From Laedolimicola ammoniilytica (GTDB lineage: Bacteria > Bacillota > Clostridia > Lachnospirales > Lachnospiraceae): 64,000 nucleotides of DNA. Each line of letters begins with the position of its first letter. Position 1 is the first letter of the stretch. The stretch is taken from contig NZ_JAOQKC010000006.1 of assembly GCF_025567165.1 (NCBI RefSeq), positions 124,001-188,000 on the forward strand, read 5' to 3'. The notes beneath the pieces are model-generated. The model worked only from the letters and a program-made list of their open reading frames with translations, had not been told where the DNA came from and searched no databases. The position numbers and the translations under genes are program-made. This document shows, piece after piece, positions 34,043-42,403 of the stretch.

Positions 34043-35252
34043 GTTCTCTTGCCTCCCGTAATTCTTTTTCCTTTTTAAAACGACTCTGCTTTTCTACATT
34101 TAACACCATGCCAATCTCGAACAGCAGGAACACCGACGCCGTTCCTCCATAGCTGAAGAAGGGCAGGGTTACGCCTGTCGTGGGAAATAAGCTGGTAACG
34201 ACCATCAGATTCAGCACCACCTGCAGCGCCACATGGGAAAAGACGCCGATGGCCAGAAGCCTTCCAAATACGTCCTCCGCTTCCTGGGCCACGCTGTAGA
34301 GCCGGTACAGCAGGTAGATAAACATCAATATAATCAGGCCTGCGCCGAAGATGCCAAGCTCTTCGCAGATGATGGAAAAAATCATATCATTATAGGGCTC
34401 CGGGATACGTCCCAGCTTCTGGATGCTATTGCCCAGGCCCTTCCCGAAGAGGCCGCCGGAACCAATGGCGTACAGCGCCTGCAGGGACTGGTAGGCCTTG
34501 TCCGACTCGTAGGAATAGGGATCCAGCCAGGCCAGGATACGCGCGCCACGGAAACCGCTGCCGCTGCCTGCCTCGCCTGAGGCCAGCTTCCGCTTCAGGT
34601 AGAAAATCAGGGCTCCGATTCCCGTAGCTCCCGCGCCGCCCAGCAGTACGAAGGGCCAGTACTTCGGATAGACCATAAAGGCCATCAGGAAGCTGATACC
34701 CAGCACGATGGTGGCGGTACTCATGTTGTTACTGATTTTCAAAATCAGGACGGACACTACAGCCGTCGGAATCAGCACCGTGATAAAGGTCTTCATATTA
34801 TTCAGCCGACTGGAATAATTTCCTATCAGAGTCGCTGAAAACAGAATCATCGCCACCTTCACCGGCTCCGCCACCTGGAACTGTCCGATGCCCGGAATTC
34901 GGATCCAGCGGGTTGCGCCCTTGACCGTGACGCCCAGTCCCGGCACCAGCAGCAGCAAAATCAGCACAATCGACGCTACCAGCCCAAGCATGGCGAAATG
35001 CCGCCAGAAATGGTAATCCACATTGGCGATAACCAGCATCACTGCGATACCCACGATGCTGTATTTCAGCTGACTCATCAGTAAGTATGTGGGGTCATGC
35101 CTGAATGCGTCGCTCATGCTGGCCGTATAATAACTGGCACTGTATATCATCACCAGACCGAAGACAATCAAAAATAAGACGGCTACGATCAGGTTCATAT
35201 CATAACTGAACAGATAAGAGAGAACTCTTCTCTTTTTCTTTTTATTCGCCAT
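34017..35252 (-). CDS. FtsW/RodA/SpoVE-family peptidoglycan glycosyltransferase
   Basis: 411 residues with about ten membrane spans and the SEDS-family pattern (LFIV-like first span with MIYSAS, RWIRIPGIGQFQVAEPVK, GSGGLFGKGLGNS, PYNDMIFSIICEELG). SEDS proteins polymerise lipid II into glycan strands at the septum or side wall with a partner class B PBP. AGGAG lies six bases before the ATG. A consensus promoter is 35 bases upstream. Length and position (with ispG-polC, outside a dcw cluster) do not distinguish FtsW, RodA or SpoVE roles. Confidence 0.92.
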   Translation of the reverse strand: MANKKKKRRVLSYLFSYDMNLIVAVLFLIVFGLVMIYSASYYTASMSDAFRHDPTYLLMSQLKYSIVGIAVMLVIANVDYHFWRHFAMLGLVASIVLILLLLVPGLGVTVKGATRWIRIPGIGQFQVAEPVKVAMILFSATLIGNYSSRLNNMKTFITVLIPTAVVSVLILKISNNMSTATIVLGISFLMAFMVYPKYWPFVLLGGAGATGIGALIFYLKRKLASGEAGSGSGFRGARILAWLDPYSYESDKAYQSLQALYAIGSGGLFGKGLGNSIQKLGRIPEPYNDMIFSIICEELGIFGAGLIILMFIYLLYRLYSVAQEAEDVFGRLLAIGVFSHVALQVVLNLMVVTSLFPTTGVTLPFFSYGGTASVFLLFEIGMVLNVEKQSRFKKEKELREAREHERAYEGY

Positions 35253-35285
35253 CTGGCACTCCTTTTTGAAACTCGTTTACATTTT

Positions 35286-35314
35286 ATTATACTTTCTTCC
35301 CATCCCTCTTGCAA
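35286..35314 (-). promoter_or_regulatory. Promoter of ftsW-ispG-polC
   Basis: On the minus strand TTGCAA (35309-35314) and a perfect TATAAT (35286-35291) have a 17-base spacer. Confidence 0.75.
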
Positions 35315-35344
35315 GCCGAAAACGGACATCCGTCAAAGATCCTT

Positions 35345-35429
35345 TGTTATGTAACAGGGGATTCCAACGGATTTTTCTATTACATAACAAGAGACAGGAT
35401 AAGTCTCCTTATCCCGCCTCTTATGTAAC
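35345..35429. repeat. Three-arm TTATGTAAC inverted repeat downstream of ilvE
   Basis: GTTATGTAAC (35345-35354), TTACATAAC (35380-35388) and TTATGTAAC (35421-35429) form alternating inverted copies. The middle can pair with either neighbour. The pair 35380-35429 also encloses GGATAAG/CTTATCC, giving a long hairpin that may end ilvE transcription, although no T run follows on the minus strand. Confidence 0.55.
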
Positions 35430-35453
35430 TTAAAATGCCGTCTTGTTTAAAAA

Positions 35454-36479
35454 TTACTCTACAACCTTGATCCAGCCCTTCGGAGCCTCGATGCGGCCCA
35501 TCTGGATACCTGTCAGGGTGTCATACAGCTTCTTGGTAACCGGTCCCATATCGGTCATGCCGCTGGGGAAGCAGATCTCGTTGCCATGATCTACGATCTT
35601 TCCTACCGGAGAAATAACGGCTGCTGTTCCGCAAAGTCCGCACTCCGCAAACTCCTTTACCTCTGCAAACGGCACGGTTCTCTCCTCTACTTCCATTCCC
35701 AGGTACTCTTTTGCTACATATACCAGAGAACGGCGTGTGATGGACGGAAGGATGCTGTTGGACTTCGGAGTTACCAGCTTGCCATCCTTCGTTACAAACA
35801 GGAAGTTTGCTCCGCCTGTCTCCTCCACATTGGTTCTGGTCGCTGCATCCAGGTACAGGTTCTCATCAAAGCCCTCCTGATGGGCGGTTACGATAGCGTG
35901 CATACTCATGGCGTAGTTCAGACCTGCCTTGATGTGGCCTGATCCATGGGGTGCCGCGCGGTCAAAATCAGATACCTTGATGGTAAGGGGCTTTACGCCG
36001 CCCTTGAAATACGGTCCTACCGGAGTACCGAATACACGGAACTGATACTCGTCAGCCGGCTTTACACCGATAACCGGGTTGGTTCCGAACATATACGGAC
36101 GGATATACAGAGTTGCGCCTGTTCCGTAGGGCGGTACATAGGCTTCATTTGCCTTTACGGTCTGTACAACTGCGTCCACGAAGCGATCCTCCGGGAATAC
36201 CGGCATCTCCAGACGCTTTGCAGACTGAACCATACGCTCTGCGTTCAGGTCCGGGCGGAAGATAACCGTCTTGCCCTGCTCTGTGGTGTATGCCTTCATA
36301 CCCTCAAATACAGTCTGCGCGTACTGCAGAACGCCTGCGCACTCATTCAGGACTACATTTGCGTCGTCGGTGAGGCCGCCCTCATCCCATGCGCCATCCT
36401 TAAAGTTGGATACGTAACGCTTATCTGTCTGTACGTAACCGAAACCAATATTTGACCAGTCTAAATTTTTCTTTTCCAT
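35454..36479 (-). CDS. ilvE: Branched-chain amino acid aminotransferase
   Basis: About 341 residues, class IV PLP fold, BCAT2-type length. It interconverts Leu, Ile and Val with their 2-oxo acids. The PLP lysine lies in GSGHIKAGLNYAM, and EETGGANFLFV, LPSITRRSL and ECGLCGTAAVISPVG are family blocks. The ATG at 36477-36479 follows AGGAGG by nine bases; the longer frame has no site. It has its own promoter with a 130-base GC-rich leader, and is not next to other ilv/leu genes here. Confidence 0.95.
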   Translation of the reverse strand: MEKKNLDWSNIGFGYVQTDKRYVSNFKDGAWDEGGLTDDANVVLNECAGVLQYAQTVFEGMKAYTTEQGKTVIFRPDLNAERMVQSAKRLEMPVFPEDRFVDAVVQTVKANEAYVPPYGTGATLYIRPYMFGTNPVIGVKPADEYQFRVFGTPVGPYFKGGVKPLTIKVSDFDRAAPHGSGHIKAGLNYAMSMHAIVTAHQEGFDENLYLDAATRTNVEETGGANFLFVTKDGKLVTPKSNSILPSITRRSLVYVAKEYLGMEVEERTVPFAEVKEFAECGLCGTAAVISPVGKIVDHGNEICFPSGMTDMGPVTKKLYDTLTGIQMGRIEAPKGWIKVVE

Positions 36480-36610
36480 GTCAAAGCTCCTCCTTACACT
36501 CATTCAGTAATTTTCTGATTTTCCTTTGGGGATTCCTGAAAATTTACTCCAGCCGTATGCCTGTATTCACACTGAGGCTGCCGCGGTCTTACCCGTACTG
36601 AACTTTAATT
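36480..36610 (-). other. Possible structured leader of ilvE
   Basis: The leader contains GGGTAAGACCGCGG, then CAGCCT and AGG plus GGCTG arms that can pair. It resembles the T-box core (GGGTGGNACCGCG) at 11 of 13 positions but lies too near the transcription start for a standard T-box and has no downstream terminator hairpin. Confidence 0.3.
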
Positions 36611-36616
36611 TTTTAT

Positions 36617-36645
36617 ATTATAGATCAGATTCTTTGATACTGCAA
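36617..36645 (-). promoter_or_regulatory. ilvE promoter
   Basis: On the minus strand TTGCAG (36640-36645) and a perfect TATAAT (36617-36622) with a 17-base spacer, just after the folA stop. Confidence 0.75.
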
Positions 36646-36665
36646 TGAGAAAAAGTGTTAATTTC

Positions 36666-37157
36666 CTATTTTTTTCGTTCGTATTTGCAGAAGGTGAACT
36701 CCAGGTCGAAATAGGTCTTCTCGTCGCTCTCCCCGGTCAGCTCCCACTCCGGATCCTCCTCCAGGTTCGGGAACCAGGCGTCGGCCATGTATTCATGATC
36801 GATACGGGTCACATGGGCCACGTTGCAGTAGGGCAGGAACTGCCTGTAAATGGTGTCGCCGCCGATGACATATACGTCCTCCGGCGGGTACTCGCTGATA
36901 AGCTCCATCGCCTCTTCTACCGTGTGAACCACCTCTGCGCCCTTTACCTGGTACTCCGGATTCCGGGTCAGCACGATGTTCGTGCGGTTCTTTAAGGGCA
37001 GGCCGTTCGGGAAGGTCTCCAGGGTTTTCCGGCCCATGACGACCACTTTTCCGGTGGTGGCAGTGCGGAAGAACTTCATATCCTCCGGGATGCTGACCAG
37101 CAGCTTATTCTGGTAGCCGATGGCCCAGTTTTTATCTACGGCAACGATCAGATTCAT
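36666..37157 (-). CDS. folA: Dihydrofolate reductase
   Basis: 163 residues. It reduces dihydrofolate to tetrahydrofolate with NADPH. Family motifs: MNLIVAVDKNWAIGYQNKLL, SIPEDMKFF with the catalytic acid, VVMGRKTLETFP, and VYVIGGDTIYRQFLP. It lies 152 bp after thyA on the same strand, fitting their metabolic coupling, since thymidylate synthase yields dihydrofolate. The AT-rich gap contains several TATGT repeats but no clear terminator. Confidence 0.95.
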   Translation of the reverse strand: MNLIVAVDKNWAIGYQNKLLVSIPEDMKFFRTATTGKVVVMGRKTLETFPNGLPLKNRTNIVLTRNPEYQVKGAEVVHTVEEAMELISEYPPEDVYVIGGDTIYRQFLPYCNVAHVTRIDHEYMADAWFPNLEEDPEWELTGESDEKTYFDLEFTFCKYERKK

Positions 37158-37309
37158 AGTTCTAAAACTCCTTTTACATATTTTTACTTAACATACTTTC
37201 TTACATACAACGGTCGCAAGTACTTACATTTATTTCAAATTACATTTTCCATTTTTTTATAACAGTACTATGCTTTCCCTTATCTGTTTTCACTTTTTAA
37301 GGAAATCTT

Positions 37310-38158
37310 CTATACCGCAATCGGAATATCCCTAATCTGCGGCTCGGTCTCATACCCCTCCACATGCAGATCCTCCGTGGTAAACGCGTAGAAATCCTTC
37401 ACCTCCGGATTCAGCCACACCTTCGGCGCCGGATGCTCCGGTCTCGCAATCAGTTCCCTGATGATATCCACATGGCGGTCATAGATGTGCGCGTCCGCAA
37501 TCACATGCAGGAGCTCGCCCGGCACCATATCGCAGACCTGGGCCACCATCATCAGTAAGATGGCGTACTGGCACACATTCCAGTTATTGGCCGCCAGCAC
37601 GTCCTGGGAGCGCTGGTTCAGCACCATATTGAGCACCAGCTTCTCCTCGCCCGGCCGCTTGGTCACATTATAGGTAACGCCGTAAGCGCAGGGGTACAGA
37701 TGCATCTCACTCAAATCCGAAAATACATAGGTATTTGTCATAATCCGGCGGCTGTAGGGATTCTGCTTCAGATCGAAAAGCACCCGATCCATCTGATCCA
37801 TGTCGCCCTCCCGGTAATGGCTCTTCACGCCGATCTGATAGCCGTAAGCCTTGCCGATGGAACCGGTCTCGTCGGCCCATTCGTCCCAGATATGGCTGTT
37901 CAGATCATGAATATTGTTGGATTTTTTCTGGTAAATCCAGAGAATTTCATCCATACAGCTCTTAAGCCCCGTTCTTCGAAGCGTCAACGCCGGAAATTCC
38001 TTCGATAAATCATAACGGTTCACCACGCCGAAGCGCTTGATGGTGTAGGCAGAAGTGCCGTCCTCCCATTTGGGCCGCACCTTCTCCCCTTCGGTGCTGG
38101 TACCGTTCTCAATGATGTCCCGGCACATCTCTTTGAATATCTGATCTGCATAGCTCAT
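37310..38158 (-). CDS. thyA: Thymidylate synthase, ThyA type
   Basis: 282 residues. It methylates dUMP to dTMP using methylenetetrahydrofolate. Blocks seen: NPYSRRIMT (phosphate-binding Arg), YPCAYGVTYNV with the catalytic Cys, RSQDVLAANNWNVCQYA, and ADAHIYDRHVD. The residue after the catalytic Cys is Ala rather than the His of E. coli ThyA; the B. subtilis/phage phi3T type also lacks that His. GGGAGG lies upstream of the ATG. A TTGTAA-17-TATAAT promoter precedes it, divergent from tRNA-Gly. Confidence 0.95.
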   Translation of the reverse strand: MSYADQIFKEMCRDIIENGTSTEGEKVRPKWEDGTSAYTIKRFGVVNRYDLSKEFPALTLRRTGLKSCMDEILWIYQKKSNNIHDLNSHIWDEWADETGSIGKAYGYQIGVKSHYREGDMDQMDRVLFDLKQNPYSRRIMTNTYVFSDLSEMHLYPCAYGVTYNVTKRPGEEKLVLNMVLNQRSQDVLAANNWNVCQYAILLMMVAQVCDMVPGELLHVIADAHIYDRHVDIIRELIARPEHPAPKVWLNPEVKDFYAFTTEDLHVEGYETEPQIRDIPIAV

Positions 38159-38252
38159 GCGGTAGATTCCTCCCTGTCGCTCTCGTCAGGTATTACGCTT
38201 TCTGCCGTTCCGCGCGGTCTTTCTGAATCGTAATCCCTTTTCACTATTTTCT

Positions 38253-38281
38253 ATTATAGGAAATAATCGGCCTGTTTACAA
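38253..38281 (-). promoter_or_regulatory. thyA-folA promoter
   Basis: TTGTAA (38276-38281) and TATAAT (38253-38258) on the minus strand with a 17-base spacer; the leader is about 85 bases. Confidence 0.75.
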
Positions 38282-38329
38282 GGGTTTGCACCCTATCGAA
38301 AATTTTTTTAACTTTTTTTGAAAAACCTG

Positions 38330-38358
38330 TTGACAAATGAGTCGAAATCCTGTAAGAT
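38330..38358 (+). promoter_or_regulatory. tRNA-Gly promoter
   Basis: A perfect TTGACA (38330-38335) and TAAGAT (38353-38358), 17 bases apart, about 37 bases before the mature tRNA. Confidence 0.8.
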
Positions 38359-38394
38359 ACAACATGTCGCTGATGAACAACAGCCGACACAAAT

Positions 38395-38467
38395 GCGATA
38401 GTGGCGTAGTTGGTAACGCGCGACCTTGCCAAGGTCGAGACCGCGGGTTCGAGCCCCGTCTATCGCT
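38395..38467 (+). tRNA. tRNA-Gly (anticodon GCC)
   Basis: A 73-base cloverleaf: acceptor GCGATAG/CTATCGC plus discriminator T, D arm GCGT/ACGC, anticodon stem CGACC/GGTCG with loop TTGCCAA (anticodon GCC at 38428-38430), and T arm GCGGG-TTCGAGC-CCCGT. No CCA is encoded. A promoter and a terminator flank it, so it is a single-gene unit. Confidence 0.96.
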
Positions 38468-38473
38468 CTCATC

Positions 38474-38509
38474 AAAAAGGAATTCTGAGGATTCAGAATT
38501 CCTTTTTTT
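38474..38509 (+). terminator. tRNA-Gly terminator
   Basis: AAAAAGGAATTCTGA (38474-38488) pairs perfectly with TCAGAATTCCTTTTT (38493-38507) around a GGAT loop, then further Ts. Confidence 0.9.
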
Positions 38510-38684
38510 ATTTCAAACTTCTTCTGTCTGCTCTCCACTTGAAAAATACACTAAAATCTCCTATACTAAATACTATGAATTTACTGGAAATTTTATATGA
38601 TATGCACATTTCATTCTATATAAATATTACTATGTCAATTCGTACGCATGTTTCATTCTATGGATTTACAGGAGGATTTTCGCA

Positions 38685-39521
38685 ATGATTATTGATTTTC
38701 ACACACATATATTTCCGAACACAGTGGCACACCGGGCGGTCTGCAACCTGGAGCAGGTGGGCCGGGTGGTGGCCTATACAGACGGTACCCTGGAGGATCT
38801 GAAGCACTCTATGAAGGAGGCTGGGGTCACCCATTCGGTGGTGCTTCCCATCGTGACGAAGCCCTCCCAGTTCCGCCACATCAATGAATTTGCCTGCTCC
38901 ATCACCCATGAGGAGCCGGACGAGGACGGCCTTTCCATCATCAGCTTCGGCGGTATCCACCCGGATTCCCCCGACTACAAAGGCGAGCTTCGGGCTATCC
39001 GGGATATGGGACTGAAGGGCATTAAGCTCCATCCCACCTATCAGAACACTTACATCGATGATATCCGCTATGAACGTATCATCGGCTATGCCACCGAGCT
39101 GGGGCTTCTCGTGTCCATCCACTGCGGCCGGGATCTGGGCTTTCCACGCCAGGTAAACGCCACTCCGACCAGGCTGCATCACATGATTGAAGATGTGTTT
39201 CCGAATGATAAGGGAGATACCTCCCGGCTGATTCTGGCGCACCTGGGCGGTCATGATATGGAAAATGAATCCGAGCAGCTTCTGGTGGGCGGCGACTACT
39301 ACATGGATCTGGCCTACATCCTGCGCCTGGCCCTGCCGGAGCAGATTCTCCGCATGAGCCGGAATCACGGCATCGACAAGATCCTGTTTGCGACGGATTC
39401 GCCATGGAGCGGCCAGAAGGAGGACGTGGAGTATATCAAACGGATTGGCTTTACGGATGAAGAATTGGAAAAAATTCTCTATAAGAATGGAGCAAAACTA
39501 CTCGGCCTCAAAGAATCTTAA
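38685..39521 (+). CDS. Amidohydrolase-2 family metal-dependent hydrolase
   Basis: 278 residues, a complete TIM-barrel. The metal-binding DFHTHIFP opens the protein; GIKLHPTYQ, VSIHCGRDLGF, LAHLGGH and FATDSPW follow in the order expected of PF04909 proteins (His ligands on strands 1, 5, 6 and Asp on strand 8). Members hydrolyse or decarboxylate varied ring and carboxylic compounds; the substrate is not evident. AGGAGG lies nine bases before the ATG. It stands alone between tRNA-Gly and a long palindrome. Confidence 0.87.
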   Translation: MIIDFHTHIFPNTVAHRAVCNLEQVGRVVAYTDGTLEDLKHSMKEAGVTHSVVLPIVTKPSQFRHINEFACSITHEEPDEDGLSIISFGGIHPDSPDYKGELRAIRDMGLKGIKLHPTYQNTYIDDIRYERIIGYATELGLLVSIHCGRDLGFPRQVNATPTRLHHMIEDVFPNDKGDTSRLILAHLGGHDMENESEQLLVGGDYYMDLAYILRLALPEQILRMSRNHGIDKILFATDSPWSGQKEDVEYIKRIGFTDEELEKILYKNGAKLLGLKES

Positions 39522-39533
39522 ATTGATACACAG

Positions 39534-39600
39534 AAGCGAGAGAAATCCCCTCTCACCGGGAACGCATTGTTTTCCCAGTGAGAGGGGATTTCTCTCGCTT
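39534..39600. repeat. 67-bp perfect long palindrome (family A, copy 2)
   Basis: Two 23-base arms (39534-39556 and 39578-39600) are fully complementary; a further GGGAA/TTCCC pair closes a small loop. The core ACGCATTGTTTTCCC (39562-39576) matches the core of the palindrome at 28137-28327 at 14 of 15 positions. It lies between convergent genes and could end transcription in both directions. Confidence 0.88.
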
Positions 39601-39604
39601 ATAT

Positions 39605-40888
39605 TTACTTTTTCACAGCTTCTGTTCGGAGCTCGTAGGTGTTATAGGCACGTATCAGAAGCTCTGCTTCCTCGGCTTCCATCACGGGGAGCATGAAGGT
39701 AATATCCTCGCCGGTTTCTTCCGGCCACAGATACAGTTCGGACCAGGTAGCCCCTGCGTCCATACTGTAATCATAATACATAACGCGGCTGTCGGGGTCT
39801 TCGGCGTGGAGGGTGATCTGGGCGTTCGCCGTATCCTGGCGGGTCAGTGTGTAGTAAACATTGACCGGATCGGTGGTGTCGGGACGCACCGGAGAAGATA
39901 CCGGCTCCGTGGTATCGGCAGCGGGCAGCTCTGACAAATTTTTGCCTTTCTGCAGGCCAAAGAACGCGGCAATTCCGGCAGCGTCGCTTTTCCCAAGCTG
40001 TATCAGCTTCTCATCGGTATCCATACGGCTCCAGTCGCCGTCCTGATCCATATAGCCGTGTTCAATGATTATCGCGGGAATTCCTTGTTCTTTACTTTCG
40101 CGGATCACTCCATAATAGTCAGCACCCTTCCGGCCCAGTCTGGTTTTCACTCCTTTGGATACAAAGCCGTCTGCCTCCAGTTGCTTCAGCACCTGGTCAC
40201 CGACGCCCTTGCCCCAGGCGTAATAGCTTCCGAAAGCCGATGTAAATACCTCAGAGCCGAAGAAATTATGTTCCTCGGAGGCATTTAAGTGAAAACTGAT
40301 CAGGTAGTCTCCGTCTACAGCTTTGGCGTAGGCCGCCCGCTCCTTCAGTGTCATGGCTTTATCTGTTTCTCTTGTGTACAGGACTTCCACGTTGCCATAG
40401 GTGGACAGCTCTTGCCCTGCCGCCTGAGCGATTTTCAGGGTCAGGTATTTTTCAAAGGTATCCCTGTATTTCGCGCCCAGCTCCTGCTCGTCGGTGGTTC
40501 CGGGTCCACCGTGACCGGGATCCAATACGATACGGATACGGGGAACCCCAGATTCCGCAGCCAGTTCTTCCGGACTCGACCGTGTGATTTCTTCTACATC
40601 GTCTGGCATTTCGTCGTTTCCATTTTTTTCCTGTCCTGCTGTCGCATCTTCCGAAACTACCGGAACCGCCATCTGTGCTGCTTCCTCTCCCGCTGCCGCA
40701 AACGCATTTCCCCCGGAGGCCAAAAGAGCAGACCCGGCATTCCCGCCAGGTCCGCTGATTTCGTTGTCTCCAAGCGTATGTACCAGAAGCAGGGCAATGA
40801 CTGCCACGCAGACCACCGCCGCTCCCGTCAGAACATATTGCAGCCGGAGCAATACTCTTTTCCGTCTCTTTCTGCCGTTCTTTTTCAT
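39605..40888 (-). CDS. N-acetylmuramoyl-L-alanine amidase (Amidase_3), membrane anchored
   Basis: 427 residues. A Lys/Arg-rich start and one span (about 16-38) anchor it outside. After a low-complexity linker comes the zinc amidase domain (about 115-300): VLDPGHGG (His), FEKYLTL (Glu), SFHLNASEE (His) and IIEHGYM (catalytic Glu). The final 120 residues look like a beta-sandwich domain (MYYDYSMDAGATWSELYLW). It cuts the bond between MurNAc and the stem peptide. It follows the ABC operon by 51 bp with no clear terminator between, so co-transcription is plausible. Confidence 0.9.
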   Translation of the reverse strand: MKKNGRKRRKRVLLRLQYVLTGAAVVCVAVIALLLVHTLGDNEISGPGGNAGSALLASGGNAFAAAGEEAAQMAVPVVSEDATAGQEKNGNDEMPDDVEEITRSSPEELAAESGVPRIRIVLDPGHGGPGTTDEQELGAKYRDTFEKYLTLKIAQAAGQELSTYGNVEVLYTRETDKAMTLKERAAYAKAVDGDYLISFHLNASEEHNFFGSEVFTSAFGSYYAWGKGVGDQVLKQLEADGFVSKGVKTRLGRKGADYYGVIRESKEQGIPAIIIEHGYMDQDGDWSRMDTDEKLIQLGKSDAAGIAAFFGLQKGKNLSELPAADTTEPVSSPVRPDTTDPVNVYYTLTRQDTANAQITLHAEDPDSRVMYYDYSMDAGATWSELYLWPEETGEDITFMLPVMEAEEAELLIRAYNTYELRTEAVKK

Positions 40889-40939
40889 ACTCTCTTACCG
40901 TCTTTACTTCTACCTGCAGCCCTCTTCCGGGCTTTTCGC

Positions 40940-42340
40940 TTACTCGTTTCGGATCGCCGCCAGCGGGCTTAAGCGCATAGCCCGAAGCGCCGGGAACAAT
41001 CCGGCCACCATACCGATCACCACCGCAAATATCAGCGCCAGCAGGGTCAGATAGGGCGGAATGTATGACACATTCGAGTAATAACTGTCCCGTAGGACGA
41101 AATTGATAATGGCCGATATCATATAACTGAGAACGATTCCCACTACGCCGCCGATCAGGCCGATGAAGCCGGCCTCTGCCAGAAACATATTCCGGATAGC
41201 CGCCATATCGCAGCCCAGCACCTTCATAACGCCGATTTCCTTGGTACGCTCATAGATGGACATCATCATCGTATTCGCGATACCGATCGCCGCCACGAAT
41301 AGAGATACGGCGCCAATACCGCCCAGGGTTGCCTGAATGGAACGGGAGCTCTGCTGCACCTGCTCCATCCACTCCGCATTGCTGTTGGCCTGCAGACCCA
41401 GGTTCTTGATCTCCTGCTGCACGGCCTTGACATTCTTCATATCGTCCACGCGGATATAGGCGGAATCGTAATAAATCTCCTTATAAGGCTTGCCGGCCTT
41501 GGTGGTAGGCTGACCCGGAATGGCCTTTCCCTTATAAATCTTTTTCAACTGCATTTTCAGCGCTTCCACATCACAGAGTACGCTGTTGGAATTCTCCGTA
41601 TAGTCATTTTCCGTACCCGCCATCACGCCGCAGGCCGGAATCAGATACTTCTTCGGCGCTGCCACCGGAGCTCCCTTCTCGTCGGTACCTCCATTCTTGC
41701 TGTTCCAGTAGGCGTCCGTATCGAAAATGATAAACAGCGGATCCTTCATATAATCAATGTCTGCCAGCTGGCCCGTATCCCAGTAATACTGGTTCGTCTT
41801 TGCGTCATAGAAGTCTGTGATTACCGTATTTCCATATAAAAATTTCAGCTCCGAATCTGACAGCGGCAGCTCGCTTCCCTCTGTCAGCTCCAGGTTCATC
41901 TTCTGCAGGGCTTCCTTACTCATACCCTGAATATTCAGATAAGCTTCCCATTTTCCATACTTGGCAATGGCTGAGGTGGAGAGAACCGGGGAGGCGAGCT
42001 CCACGTGATCGATGGTTGCCAGCGTCTCCATCATGGTGTCGTTGATCCGGATCGGCTCATTGCCGGCAGAGCCGGACGAACCGCTTTCCGCAGTCATGGC
42101 CATGCCGCCCCCGCCGTAATTCATTCCGCCGCCATTTTCATTGGGATAGACCGTAATCGTGGTCAGGCCTCCGTACTGCTCGATCTGTTCCATATTGGAC
42201 TTGCTGAGTCCCAGTCCCAGGGAAATCATAACCATAATGGAAGCCGTTCCCACAACTACGCCCAGCACCGTCAGAACTGTTCTGAGCTTCCGCCTCCATA
42301 GGCTGCTCAGACTCATTTTGAGCAAATCGCTAAAACTCAT
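40940..42340 (-). CDS. MacB-type ABC transporter permease
   Basis: 466 residues: an N-terminal span (about 20-42), a large extracytoplasmic domain of the MacB_PCD type, and three C-terminal spans with the FtsX-family fold (MSIYERTKEIGVMKVLGC; LAEAGFIGLIGGVVGIVLSY). MacB-type proteins do not carry substrate through a channel but transmit mechanical force to partners outside the cell. GGAG precedes the ATG. It pairs with the ATPase two genes upstream, with the secreted protein between. Confidence 0.92.
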   Translation of the reverse strand: MSFSDLLKMSLSSLWRRKLRTVLTVLGVVVGTASIMVMISLGLGLSKSNMEQIEQYGGLTTITVYPNENGGGMNYGGGGMAMTAESGSSGSAGNEPIRINDTMMETLATIDHVELASPVLSTSAIAKYGKWEAYLNIQGMSKEALQKMNLELTEGSELPLSDSELKFLYGNTVITDFYDAKTNQYYWDTGQLADIDYMKDPLFIIFDTDAYWNSKNGGTDEKGAPVAAPKKYLIPACGVMAGTENDYTENSNSVLCDVEALKMQLKKIYKGKAIPGQPTTKAGKPYKEIYYDSAYIRVDDMKNVKAVQQEIKNLGLQANSNAEWMEQVQQSSRSIQATLGGIGAVSLFVAAIGIANTMMMSIYERTKEIGVMKVLGCDMAAIRNMFLAEAGFIGLIGGVVGIVLSYMISAIINFVLRDSYYSNVSYIPPYLTLLALIFAVVIGMVAGLFPALRAMRLSPLAAIRNE

Positions 42341-42403
42341 GGATTACTCCTTTTCTGTATCGTCTGCGTCGTCAGTGTCTTCTGCGTCCCCGCCCAGATC
42401 CAC

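Noticed and set aside
36480..36610. Classic T-box riboswitch before ilvE
   Set aside because: Only the core-like sequence is present. No specifier loop, antiterminator/terminator pair or adequate length; listed only as a possible leader.
38308..38688. Short open frames across the tRNA-Gly gene
   Set aside because: They overlap the tRNA, its promoter and terminator and have no homology.
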